This document shows positions 1-10,223 of a stretch of DNA of 64,000 nt, one piece after another. Source of the DNA: Blepharisma stoltei (taxonomy: Eukaryota; Ciliophora; Heterotrichea; Heterotrichida; Blepharismidae). The translations under genes were made by a program, and so were the position numbers. Under the pieces are notes generated by a model, which saw nothing but the letters and a program-made list of their open reading frames with translations, searched no databases and had not been told where the DNA came from. The stretch lies in the NCBI GenBank assembly GCA_914767885.1, contig CAJZBQ010000015.1, forward strand, positions 849,619 to 913,618. The letters are read 5' to 3'. Positions within the stretch are counted from its first letter, which is position 1. Every line of letters starts with the position of its first letter.

Positions 1-76
1 ATTTGTCAGTTTCCGGAGCTTTTTTCAAGTCGAAATTTGGATCATTGATTTCGAGGTTAACACCTGGATACTGCAT
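1..76 (-). CDS. TMBIM/Lifeguard-like protein, N-terminal fragment cut by window edge
   Basis: A minus-strand reading frame opens with ATG at 76 and runs off the left edge. Its about 25 residues (MQYPGVNLEIND then PNFDLKKAP) closely match the first 25 residues of the gene at 1458-2876 (MEYPGVHLEVND then PNFDIKEAP). The two are therefore paralogues lying head to tail on the same strand. Only the cytosolic N-terminus is visible, so the TMBIM assignment rests entirely on the neighbour. Whether the rest of this copy is intact cannot be seen. Confidence 0.55.
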   Translation of the reverse strand, partial: MQYPGVNLEINDPNFDLKKAPETDK

Positions 77-1457
77 TAAATAATTATAAGTTAGCATTAA
101 ATTCGTTTCGCCTTAAAATTAATAAATTGAAATAATTTTCGCTATAAACTAGGCTAATGGTCAATCATGAAGCCCACCCTATCTCCCCATCTATCTCCTC
201 TTTCCAAAAGTATGCTAGTCTTGGTCAAAAAAATTTAATAATCACGGCCTTTTATTGACCATTCCAACGCAATTTTCAGCATGCTAAATACTCTTATTCT
301 TAAGCCTTAAAATACAATATATATTAGAAAAATTTAAATATATTAGCATGCTTGGTTCACTTTTTTGTATTAAGTTAATGAGATATAGACATAATTATGC
401 TTGAACTGACTCATTTGCTTCTATCGATTTTAAGGCTGAATTCTGCTGGATTAACTTATAAAATGAGATAATAAATTGAAATTTTAACGTAGTTCTTTAT
501 TAACTCTATTATTTGTTGGCATTAATATTTTCCATATAAAAATTATGCATGCACGAGGGATATGAAATAAAGAATATATCAGGATTAGGATTAAAGATTA
601 TGGATCTCTTATAGCGTCATATCTATGGCTGCTGGGGTCGAATTCACAGGGTTAGAGAGCTAGCTCTGTTCTGGTTTTCGGTCTTGATGCTGCCTCAGAA
701 CCTTTAACACACAGTTTAAGGAAGTAGCAGCTGCTTCAGTGACTGAAGTTCCAACTATGGGTAACCTCCCTAAGGAGTACAGTAAATTATGACTTCATCA
801 TTCTTTTTCCTAAATGCCCGTCGGAAATACACAAAGTCTGATTATCGGGCAATGGATGTAACCCGAATGCACTGTACTTGTAGATTCTATTCCCTAGTCA
901 TTTTACTTCAGGCTGCAACAAGTTCCCCAAATTATTAACAAACTCATACTCCATTGATTTTTTTTTGGACCATTATGTTGGTCTGCTAGTCCCAACCAGT
1001 TACCTATTTCCTATTCAGAATAGGTGATTTGTTGAGTAGCTAGCTTTTCTCAACAGGCTGCAAGAAAGGATGTGTTGGTAGCCTCAGCATTTCATTTGTG
1101 TTTAATTATATTAGCAAATATGTTAAAATAATGTGCAAATAGTTTCGGAGCGAGTATAATGCACTGCCTCTTATATTTCTTTTTATCCAAAACTAGACAG
1201 TTTGTGTTTGAAGAGGCTGGGTTTATTGCCTGATAAAATATTTACATTGCAAAAAAATGCTAATAATCATAAATCAATTCGTTGAGAATGGTAAATCTAA
1301 GATCAAAGCTAAAAAACTCATTAATTTCTCTATCAATTGTTTTCCTATATTATCTAAAATTCTAAAACTACGAGTAGTGTTTACTAAGAATGTAGATAAA
1401 TATATAACTAAAATTAATACATCTTTAATTATATCAAAGATTAAAAAAAGTACTTAT
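77..1457. other. non-coding stretch between TMBIM paralogues
   Basis: No reading frame here is supported by homology. The stretch from about 600 to 1070 is clearly richer in G and C than its surroundings and has no long open frame. It resembles in composition other GC-richer patches of the window (8.7-9.1, 17.9-18.7 and 53.3-53.7 kb). A short stretch near 970-1030 (TGGTCTGCTAGT, then CCTATTTCCTATTC) resembles the stem-loop at 3026-3103. The 86-codon frame at 1257-1517 is Lys/Ile-rich, has no recognisable domain and partly overlaps the real minus-strand gene end. Confidence 0.5.
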
Positions 1458-2876
1458 TTACTTTTTAAACATCTGAATCAGTTCCATAAACCTAATAAAC
1501 AGGACAATAACATCTAAGTAGATTAAAATTGCCCCAACTATATAATCATCAGTACTTAATTGATATATACTACTATCAAGAATAAGTTGAACATCAATAA
1601 TAAGATAGCCCCCATAAATTAGCACACCAATAGTGCAATAAATCTAAATAAAGCCTACAACTTCTAAAAAACCACCTGAATAAAACATAAAAAAAATCAT
1701 TATAGAAGTAGAGCTGATCAATAGCACCACAAACCCCTTCATTATTTCAAAATCATATTTTTCCTACATATGCTTTACAATGCATGAATAGCCAGTGAGG
1801 ATAAGAGTCACGCTTAAAGTCATAACTGCTGCTGTAATAACTGTAGAAGGGTCACACAAAGAACAGCAAGTAGCCACCATATAGCTTTCGCATAAAGTCT
1901 AAATAATTTTCACAAATAAGAGCAAAACAAAATAATTTGTAGGAACTGCACAAGATATATTTTTGCAACATTCAGAAGAATATATAAGGCTATAGCGCAA
2001 AATGCAGCTAAGATAGCGAAGACATAATTTTCTTGAACAAACTCGGAATAAATAGGATTTGACATGACAATGGCACTAACTATGGCAGTTACTGACTCTA
2101 CCTCCTCTTCATTCTAGCAAATTTTAATTATTTGTTTTTTTACTGAAAACTCTGGAATAAATTATATTAAAATTTTGGTGTTTCCAAATTTCATTCAAAA
2201 AATATTGGGAATCTAATTTGCAGTTTATTTAAAGAGTAATTTGCTAGAGATTTCATTATAATATACAAGTATTTTAAAAAAAATTCTTTGCTCATGAGTT
2301 TTGCACTAAATTAAAAACTTTCTAATATTTTCTCATTCACAAGAGGTGAATAAGAGCTGCGCACTCATGATGCCATATACTTTTCTAATAAAATCTGCCT
2401 AGAAAATACTTACTCCCCCCCCTCCGTGAGTGAACAAAAAAATTTTGTTCACTCACGAGGGGGGTTAATTTATTTTTTTTTAAAAAAAAAATATTTATAT
2501 ATAATTTTTATAAAAATTTTTTTTTCGAAATTAAAAAAAAATCTAATTCGCAGAAAATTAGAAGGCAAATATTAATTTAATTTATAAAATTTATACTTTA
2601 AAAAGCAATTTGTTCAAAATTAAACAAAATTAGCTCTAGATTTCATTATACTTATTATCATTTGTATATCAAAATTTTTTTCCATAAAAAAATTTCTCTA
2701 TTAAAAAAGTTTTTGTTCACTCACGGAGTGTGGGTTTTTTGGCAAAAAATAGTGATTTTTCTAATGGTTTTGTTCACTCACGGAGGGGTGGGAGTTAATG
2801 AGTCGTCACGAATAGGAGCTTCTTTTATATCGAAGTTTGGATCATTGACCTCAAGATGCACACCTGGGTATTCCAT
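1458..2876 (-). CDS. TMBIM/Bax-inhibitor-1 (Lifeguard) family membrane protein, interrupted, possibly decayed
   Basis: Read on the minus strand from ATG at 2876 to TAA at 1458. Family hallmarks appear in order: RKVYGIMSAQLLF near the start, then ENYVFAILAAF, AVPTNYFVLLLF, DPSTVITAAVMTLSVT, YGGYLIIDVQLIL and DDYIVGAILIYLDVIVLF at the C-terminus. These correspond to the membrane helices and terminal Asp motif of TMBIM/BI-1 proteins, which modulate calcium leak and cell death in ER or Golgi membranes. Three 15-nt GT..AG introns lie at 1644-1658, 1764-1778 and 1899-1913, each ending in an in-frame TAG. A family A element (2413-2794) sits next to a fourth putative 15-nt intron whose donor appears changed from G to T. 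A decayed element lies at about 2115-2330, and one single-base frame slip is needed near 1975. It may be a pseudogene or contain sequence errors. Confidence 0.72.
2115..2330. mobile_element. decayed family A element inside the TMBIM gene
   Basis: The TMBIM coding sense stops after the SAQLLF motif and resumes at the VTAIVSAIV motif. The ends of the intervening block form a weak inverted repeat (CACCTCTTGTGAAT against TACCTCCTCTTCATT read inward) resembling the CTCCGTGAGTGAA terminus of family A. The interior carries the family A phrase GCTAGAGATTTCATTATA. Boundaries are approximate and no clean target duplication remains. Confidence 0.45.
2413..2794 (+). mobile_element. family A MITE, copy 1
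   Basis: A 382-bp AT-rich element runs from CTCCCCCCCC to GGGGTGGGAG, flanked by TTA at 2410-2412 and 2795-2797. The word TCCGTGAGTGAAC occurs twice as a hairpin at the left end and twice in direct order at the right end. It contains no transposase frame. It interrupts the TMBIM gene between the N-terminal segment and the first membrane helix. Confidence 0.85.
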
Positions 2877-3025
2877 TTTACAATTATTATAACGAATTAG
2901 AAATTTAATTATCAGAGATAAATAGATTAATATGAAACTTAATAATTTGATTACTCCTCTCACGTTGGAAGAAAAAAAAATTAATCGCTATTGAATTTTT
3001 AGTCGTTGTGATTTTTTTGCGACCA

Positions 3026-3103
3026 GCAAACTGGTCTACTAGTTGTCAGCCTCCTATTCTGGGTGGGAAATAGGAAGATAGTTGCGACCAGTAGACCAGT
3101 TTA
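3026..3103. repeat. inverted repeat / stem-loop
   Basis: AAACTGGTCTACT on the left is matched by AGTAGACCAGTTT on the right, separated by about 50 bases. GCGACCAG precedes both arms. This could be a small foldback element remnant or a structured transcript. No gene is attached to it. Confidence 0.5.
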
Positions 3104-3786
3104 CCAGCACACAAAAAGCAAGAACGGACTAATTGTTAATTTTTTTAATTTGATTTAAGAAATTATTTTTAAAATGTAAAAAATTTAATGCAATTTTTTG
3201 AGATTATATTAAAATGTAGTTAACACCAAAAAATTTTTGCTCCTTAATGAAGATGACTTAATTTGATTTTTTTAACATCGGCAGTTAACATTTTTGAATT
3301 GCAAAGTTTTTAAAAGGCATTTGTATGCTCAAAAAATAATAAATTTTATTTTCGCAAACAATAGATTGATAATTCTATTATAGTTATTTAAATTTTAATA
3401 AAATTTATTATGGATTACTTACTACTCGTTTCATAAGTGAGCAGATTTATTTTCATGCTCTGCCAATTTTTATATTTTTTCATGTTTGAATTCAAAATTT
3501 TATTAATTTTCTTTTTTAAATATTACTTTAAACTCGGCTTTATCGTAGCAAAAGTTCATTTTAGGAATAATTAAGATACGAAAAACCGAAATGATCCTAT
3601 AATTAAAAAAAGGTAAAAGCGTGCAGAAGGAGTTGATTAAAATGAGAGACAGATAATACAAATCTAATAAAAGCAACATCATTTTAAAGGCTATTCTGAA
3701 AATTTAACTTTTAGAAGAATTTTTATCATATATGAGGTTAACGCTTCAAGTAAAGGAAATATAAAAAGACTATAAAGGATAATAAC

Positions 3787-4160
3787 CCACTCCCCCTTGT
3801 GAGAAAACAAAAAATGATTCATCAATTAAATTAAGTCAAAACTAATTTATAAAAATTAGTATTTTCACCCATAATTTCCTATTGCGGAGAAATTTTATTC
3901 CAATTTAAAGTACATAAGTTTGAAATTTACCGATATTTTGTCCTAATTTAAAGGGGGCAGAGTTGATTTATAAAATTCATGTTTTTAAAATACAAGCTGT
4001 TTGAATTTTAAAAGAACTAGCTGGAGAATTCATTATAAAAATTTTCACTTATATAAAATTTTATATTAAAAAAATATTTTTTGTTCACGATTTCAAACTT
4101 ATCCCAAAAAAATAAGGATTTTTCCAATGGTTGTTCGCTCACATAGAGGGTAGTAATGGC
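3787..4160 (+). mobile_element. decayed family A MITE
   Basis: The stretch starts with CCCACTCCCCCTTGTGAG and ends near TTGTTCGCTCACATAGAGGG. Between them lie recognisable family A interior phrases: AGCTGGAGAATTCATTATA, TTCACTTATAT, and AAAATAAGGATTTTTCCAATGG before the right-hand word. The C-runs and the words are eroded, so this is an old copy. Confidence 0.55.
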
Positions 4161-5071
4161 ACAAATCCTATAGCTAAAGTTATGGCAAAAGCATAGATAT
4201 TGAAATATAATTGGCACATCGAGGCTGATTAAGTAGTCTAGAAAATATTTTCTGGAAGCATTTGGAGTATACCGATTTATAAATCTTATAAAGACTCTCA
4301 AAATATGTCTTTCTTATAGCTCGCCTATTAGTTCATCGATCTATTCTGATGACTCTCTAGAATTGTCAAATTTTACTGTATTTGCCAATTTTGCCATCTT
4401 TCAGTTAGTTCGCCAGTCTATATTTAAAATAGCAAATTGAGTTGGAGAGACAATATCATTCCAAGCCTGGCTCAAAAATCCAAAGAATCTATAAACTACA
4501 TATACTTCTGAAATAGTAAAAAATATTTAAAATCTACAAATAAATGACTAAAACTCAAATTTATATCTATAATTAATAAAAATAGCATTTTTATTTTAAG
4601 CATCAAGGATTCTAATAAATTGGGCCATAATATTCTTAATAGCTGAGTATCCATAAATAATATAAACCCTAATATAATTACTCCAAAAGCGCACAAATCT
4701 ATTACTAAAAAAATCACCAAAATAAGTATAAAAATTAGCATTAACAATCAAACTTAGTACTACAAATAAGGACTATATATGCTTTTCTTATTAATTTCAT
4801 AAGATAATTCTCATTCAATCATGGTTAGAAGCTTTCTTCATGCCAAAGCTCTAATTTATCTCAAGATTTGAGACTGAAATTGAATTTAATAGTTATAAGA
4901 TTAGCCTATTTATAACTGAATAAATTGAGTATGAAAATTGCAAAAACTCTAAAAAGCGTTTGCATTAGGCAAAAAGTAAGAAGTTTAATGAAATAAGCAT
5001 CTCTCAATTTCTATTAAATTTTCTAATAATCTTGCTGACATCTAAAGTTTAATTTTCCATTTTATTAATAA

Positions 5072-6709
5072 ATGAAAAGAAACTCAAGGAACCGGAATAC
5101 CTCAGAATCAGACTCAAACCCAGCCCCTTCGCCTCAAAAAAGAATGAAACAAGACGAAAGCACCGTCAGCTCAACTGACACTTGGAGAGAAATCAGTAAT
5201 TCCTATTCAGGCGGGCTAATGACAATAAACATTTCTAGTTCCCCATCAGACAAAGTCTTACTCCCCCCCTCGAAGTTCGACCAAGATATAGGGAAAAATT
5301 CCTATTTTTTTGGAAAATTAACCCCCCTCAAAGTTCGATCAAGACCTATATAAATTTAAGCAATTTTTCAAAAATTTTTAAAATATGTGGGGTGAGCTTG
5401 CGATTTTTGTATTCAGGTTCTAAAAAAGCGTTACAAAACCATCTTGCACTATTTTTTCTAACCCTTACACCCTCTCAACCATACAAAAGAATATGATAAA
5501 TATTTTTTTTTTTTAACTACTAAATTATATAAACAAAATTCTATATAATTTTTTTTAAAAAAATTTTTCTTAACCCCCCTCGAAGTTCGACCAAAAAAAT
5601 CTTGGTCGAACTTCGAGGGGGGGGAGCTAGGTTTCGACATGGACAGCACCCTAATCTGCACAAAATCAGGCAAAACCTTCGCAGTCAACGAAAATGACTG
5701 GAGACTCTTATATGACCAAATCCCAGAAACCCTGAAAAAGTATAGTAGTGACGGCTACCGCATTGTGATCTTCACAAATCAAGGAGGCGTCAAAGCTGGA
5801 AAGCAAGACAAAAGCGCTCTTCAGAGAAAAATAGAAGCTGTGGTCTCTGCTCTTGAGGTCCCAACTTTAGTCCTTGCCGCAATAGACGACGATGAGTTTA
5901 GAAAACCATGCCCAGGCATGTGGGATTACTTTGTTAAAAACTTAAATGGAGGGGTTGCTCCAGATATGGAGCAGTCTTTCTATATTGGAGATGCAGCAGG
6001 AAGACCTGCGAGTGGAGGCAGGAAAAAAGATTTCAATGACACTGACTTAAAATTTGCGCTAAACATTGGGGTTACCTTCCAGACTCCTGAACAGTTCTTT
6101 TTAGGAGCACATGAAAATATCCCAGAAGTCGAAATAAACCCAAAACTTATCAAAAAAGGTAAAATTAATATAGAGGGGCCTGTGTTGAAAGGAGAGACTG
6201 ATAATTCAACATTAATGAAAGACCATCAGGAAGCAATTATTTTTGTAGGGTCTCCTGGGTCTGGAAAATCGACTTTTTGGAAAAATAATTTATCGAGGTA
6301 TGTGAGGGTTAATAATGATACACTTAAAACCAAGGAAAAATGCATGAAGACTATGAGGGATGCCCTTAATGCAGGAAAATCATGTGTAATTGATAATACA
6401 AATCCTACTGCTGAAGTCAGGGCAAATTACATAAATATTGCAAAAGAATTCAATGTCCCTGTCAGGTGCTTTTTATTTTCTATGCCAAAAGAGATGGCTT
6501 TCCATTTAGATACTTTGAGACTTGTTAATAAGCATAGAAATCATTTGTCTGGAAGGGTTGGGAGTATGCCAATCCATAAGTTTTATAAAGACTTCCAAAG
6601 GCCTGAGCTGAGGGAAGGGTTTGAAGAAATTAAAGAAGTTGAGCTTGTAGGAGGGCCATTTGATAATGAAGAAGATGAAAAACTATTTTTCAGTTTTGTT
6701 CATTCTTAG
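5072..6709 (+). CDS. PNKP: polynucleotide kinase 3'-phosphatase (PNKP-like), split by an element
   Basis: This bifunctional DNA-end repair enzyme removes 3'-phosphates and adds 5'-phosphates at strand breaks. A Lys/Ser-rich N-terminus (about 62 residues) ends with a TWREISNSY segment like that preceding the phosphatase domain of PNKP. Then comes the HAD catalytic motif GFDMDSTLI, FTNQGG, and KPCPGMWDY with FYIGDAAGR. The C-terminal kinase has a P-loop GSPGSGKST, an IDNTNPT segment and a conserved RLVNKHR stretch. A 366-bp family B element at 5261-5626 lies exactly in front of GFDMDST. Removing it with one TTA copy joins ...DKVL to GFDMDST in frame and gives a 422-residue protein, a normal size for the family. 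No FHA domain is visible. It ends at TAG; the 5' end lacks the TATAGA-like motif of the ubiquitin genes. Confidence 0.93.
5261..5626 (-). mobile_element. family B MITE inside PNKP
   Basis: A 366-bp element has CTCCCCCCC...GGGGGGGGAG ends, flanked by TTA (5258-5260) and CTA (5627-5629, one mismatch). The family word TCGAAGTTCGACCA appears at the left end, again about 65 bp inward after AACCCCCC, again near the right end after AACCCCCC, and once inverted at the right end. The layout equals family A but both word and interior differ. No transposase is encoded. Confidence 0.85.
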
Positions 6710-7015
6710 TTTAATTACTTATTCTTAAAATTACCTAAAAATAGTTATTTGAAGAAAATAAGTCATGGATTTTCAATATTTGTAAAGAAATTATATCAAT
6801 TTATAAATTTTCCCTCTTTTTTAAGTACAGATTGATATTATCTAATTTAATCGGACATATACACTTGATTTATTGAAGATTTTCAATAATTATTATATTC
6901 TATTCTGCCAAATTTTATTTTCACAAGCTATTTTAAATATCCATATTTCTATAATAAGATTTACCAAAATAGATAAATTTTAATGCTGACACATCTTTAA
7001 TAAATAATATTTGCA
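6710..7015. other. intergenic, nothing recognised
   Basis: An AT-rich spacer of about 300 bp lies between the PNKP stop and the C2 gene start. No repeat, conserved motif or open frame stands out. Confidence 0.6.
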
Positions 7016-8448
7016 ATGGCAAGCCCAGGTCTCCTTACAATCCATCCGATATGCGCAGAGCTTACTCCCCCCCATCCTTGATCGAACGATTGACTGTAAA
7101 AAATCCTAAAAATTGGGAAAATTAACCCCCATCCTTGATCGAACGATTTTCATATCATGCAAAATTTTATATATATAAAAATATATATTTATCAAAAGCT
7201 TGGGAAGATGTGCATAATGAAGTTGCTTTCAGAGACTTTGAGACGATAGAAAGCCTCGGAATCAACTATTCGAAGTGGTTTAGACATCAACCTAGACTTA
7301 AAAACTCAATAATCTAATAAAATAGAGATTCTTTAAAATTTTTAAAAAAAAATTTTAATTCAATAATGAATAAATTAAAATTTATACAGTTTAAAGGTGT
7401 GACTAATAAATCAAAATATTAAAAATTGGTATTTTTATGAAATTAATTCAATTTTTTGTGTAAAAATAATTATTAAATACTCTTAACCCTCTTATTTAAA
7501 AGTAAATAAAAAAAAAATATATATATTTTTTTTAACCCCCATCCTTGATCGAACGATGGCGAGTCGTTCGATCAAGGATGTGGGGGAGTTAGAAGAAATG
7601 TCGAATCCTTCGGGAAAATGGACCCTTATTGTGTTGTTGGGGTTGGCCCCGCTATCGAGAAAACAACAGTTGCCCGAAATCAAGGAAAATTCCCCAATTG
7701 AAAAGATCACTTAAATTTCAGAATTTTCAACGAACAAGTATTCATAATTGGTGTCTGGGACCGGCGCCAGTTGCTTGGCGACGAAGAGATCGGCAATGCC
7801 CAAGTAAGTCTATATAATGCCAAAACAATGGGAGTTTTCGAAGAGTGGATCCAATTATTCCACAACGGCCACGATGTTGGACGAGTAAGGGTAAAGGCGA
7901 CTTTTAAACCTGAAATGATGCAGCCTGGAATGCCACAATACCAAACTGCCCCGATGCCTAGGCCTATTATTCCGCCTCAACCGCAGGTGATTCTTATAGA
8001 AGAGGGTCATCATAGGCATCATGCTCCTGAAGTTATAATAGAGCAGGTTGGGGGATATGGACGTCCTCAGCAGGAAGTAATTATTATAGAAGAAGGACGG
8101 CATGGACATCATGGGCATCATAGGCACCATCATGGACATCATAATGAAAGAATTATAATTCAAGGTATTCCTCCTCCTACTCAATTTTCTGGGCCACAAT
8201 TTGGGTATCCTATGCAGAATGGTTATCCTATGCAGAATGGCTATCCTATGCAGCAAGGATATCCTATGCAGCCTGGATATCCAATGCAACAAGGCTATCC
8301 TCAGCAGCAGGCTTATGTCCAGCCTGGAGTGTATTCGCAGCCTACCATGATGCCACCAACTCAGCAGAGATTTCAAAATCAGCCCCAACAGGGGATTTAT
8401 GCGCCTCCTGGATTTTCCCAGCCAAGCTGCCCTTCATTTGACCCTTAA
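7016..8448 (+). CDS. C2-domain protein with His- and Pro/Gln-rich tail, split by an element
   Basis: ATG at 7016 begins MASPGLLTIHPICAEL. After removal of the 524-bp element at 7065-7588 plus one TTA, the frame continues RRNVESFGKMDPYCVVGVG, which is the opening of a calcium/lipid-binding C2 domain. The domain continues with NWKDHLNFRIF, VWDRRQLLGDEEIGNAQVSL and WIQLFHNGHDVGRVRVKATF. The tail (about residue 140 on) has His-rich clusters, EVIIIEEG repeats and five or more GYPMQ(N/Q/P) repeats, as in other C2 proteins with disordered Pro/Gln tails. The predicted protein is 301 residues. It probably binds membrane in response to calcium, but its specific role is unknown. One TGA is read as Trp (PNWKDH). 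The central aspartates of the calcium sites are only partly evident. Confidence 0.87.
7065..7588 (-). mobile_element. family C MITE inside the C2-domain gene
   Basis: A 524-bp element has CTCCCCCCC and GGGGGAG ends and perfect TTA duplications at 7062-7064 and 7589-7591. The word ATCCTTGATCGAACGAT appears twice in direct order at the left, once near the right end and once inverted at the right end. The interior contains a 60-codon frame (7135-7317, with AWEDVHNEVAFRDFE) that overlaps the second word. It has no recognised match and may be captured or fortuitous sequence. Confidence 0.85.
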
Positions 8449-9473
8449 TAATAATATTTCAACTTAATAAACTCAATATTCTGAAAGAAGAATGCGTCCG
8501 CTTATATATTACACTCTGTTAAAAATTAATAATCATAGATTTTATCTGAGCAGTAAATTTGTGAAAATCAAATTAAATCCTCCATATCTAGATATAGTAA
8601 TCTATTAGTCATTAAGACCAATATTTTAAGTTTATATATATGCTAGTTAAAAACTCCAAGCCGCTTTATTAGGTTTTTATTATTAGGTTAGCTCTTCATC
8701 CTCGACAGGGCCAGTTATTTCTATCCCTAGAGCTCATCGTTCCCGAGGACGTGGGCAGATGCCCTTCTTGGCCGCAGGCAAGGAATTAGCACACGATCTT
8801 GATTTCCATGACTCTTGGAGATTATAGGTCTATCTCCCGGGTTGAACCTCCCAGTTTCTTCTTAAGCAAATGTCACCTCTTAAGTCCTGTTAGAAAAATT
8901 TATCGTCCAATCGGAGCTTTGCTAATCATGCCCTTTCCAATGTTGTGGTCTCGGAGGGGGGAAAACTCAAAGTCCCAAGGTTTAGCTCCCTAGGCCTCAA
9001 GAAAGACCAAACTATACACAAAGGATTACCAGCTTCTTCTGCCCTTTCCCTTCACACTAGGCGATTGTCTATGTGTTGAAGAAAAAGGGTCAGAGGTAGG
9101 GTGGTCTGACATCATCACTTTTACATATTTATTAGGCTTTTATAAAGTTTAAATTAAATATCGTTTAAAAGTAATTACAAAATCCTTGCTTTAATATAAT
9201 TTGCTTATTTGGCAGGCTTTCAATGTTAATTTTCTAAATAGGCATAAGAAATTGGAGATAAAGTTTAAAATTTTATTGCTTTATGTTCAAAAATTATAGT
9301 TAACGAGTTAATTATGTTCAAGCTTCTTTATGTTCACCCTTAGCAAAACGCTGCGGATCAGAATTGTGACGGAAAAGTGCCTTTAATCATGGCATGACCT
9401 GGATAATATTGCAAGCAAGACAATTATAGCCTAAATCATAACTTTTTGAGTCAATTTAGATTAAAGCTTCTTA
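8449..9473. other. non-coding stretch with GC-richer block
   Basis: The block at about 8690-9120 is noticeably GC-richer than its surroundings (contains GTTCCCGAGGACGTGGGCAG and CTCCCGGGTTGAACCTCCC) and has only short frames. It could be an untranslated RNA or a repeat. No tRNA cloverleaf or known ncRNA was recognised. The rest is plain AT-rich spacer. Confidence 0.4.
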
Positions 9474-9805
9474 CTCCCTCCCCTTCGTGAGCGAACAACA
9501 AAGTCTTGTTGATCACGGAGGGAAGTTAATTTTTTTTTTAAAACATTTTATATATAAATTTATAGAAATCTTTTTTTTAAAAATTAAAAACATCCTAATT
9601 CGCAAAAATTGGAAAGCAAATATTAATTTAATTTGTAAAATTTATTTTTAAAACGCAATTTGTTTAAAATTAAAGAAATTAGCTAGAGATTTCATTATAC
9701 TAATATTCACTTATATATCAAAATTTTTGTTCGCTAATGGAGGGTGGGTTTTTGGGCAAAAAATAAGGATTTTTCTAATGGTTTTGTTCGCTCACGAAGG
9801 GGGAG
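9474..9805 (+). mobile_element. family A MITE, copy 2
   Basis: A 332-bp copy with TTA duplications at 9471-9473 and 9806-9808. The left hairpin words (TTCGTGAGCGAAC) and right direct words are slightly mutated. It sits in intergenic DNA. Confidence 0.8.
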
Positions 9806-10020
9806 TTATAATATATTACTATTATATCGAACTGGGTTTTGCTTATTCTTATCTCCAAATTTACTTTGTAATTAAAAGGAAAAAATTTGCGAATTTGTAG
9901 AATTAAAATAAAATAAATAATCAAAGTAAAAATTGGGGAAATAAAAATAGTAAAATATTTATTCATTGCATGAATTAAAGTGTTTAAGGGTCTAATTCCA
10001 TCACCCACTAAAGGGTCTTA

Positions 10021-10119
10021 CTCCCCCCTTCGCGAGTGAACATAACCAAGAGAAAAATCTCTATTTTTCGCCAAAAAACCCACCCTCCCATAAGTGAACA
10101 AAAAATTTTTTTAATATAT
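10021..10119 (-). mobile_element. family A MITE, truncated copy 3
   Basis: After TTA at 10018-10020 the sequence starts with the direct-word end of family A in reverse orientation: CTCCCCCC, the word, the CCAAAAAACCCACC spacer, and the second word. It then stops within the T-run where the retrotransposon-bearing unit begins. The missing half was not found on the far side of that unit. Confidence 0.65.
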
Positions 10120-10223
10120 AAATTTTCCCATGAATAGATATTTGGCATGAATTGGCCACGAGGTTGCTTTTTTGGTCAAATCAAATAATCTTAGTCAGAC
10201 TAAATTTTTAAAAATGGAAGAAT

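Larger units (their letters stand above)
2877..5071. other. long non-coding stretch upstream of PNKP
   Basis: This stretch is AT-rich with no convincing gene. It holds a stem-loop at 3026-3103 and a decayed family A element at about 3787-4160. A minus-strand frame around 4496-4747 contains FGVIILGFILFMDTQLL, faintly like the C-terminal part of TMBIM proteins, so it may be the worn tail of another paralogue. Its surroundings do not extend the match, so it is not called as a gene. Confidence 0.45.

Noticed and set aside
4496-4747. 83-codon hydrophobic minus-strand frame as a membrane protein gene
   Set aside because: Only a faint FMDTQLL similarity to TMBIM C-termini, no extension on either side and no start context, so at most a remnant.
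7855-8388. Long minus-strand frame (177 codons)
   Set aside because: It is the antisense of the His- and Pro/Gln-rich tail of the C2 protein. Composition and position make it a shadow.
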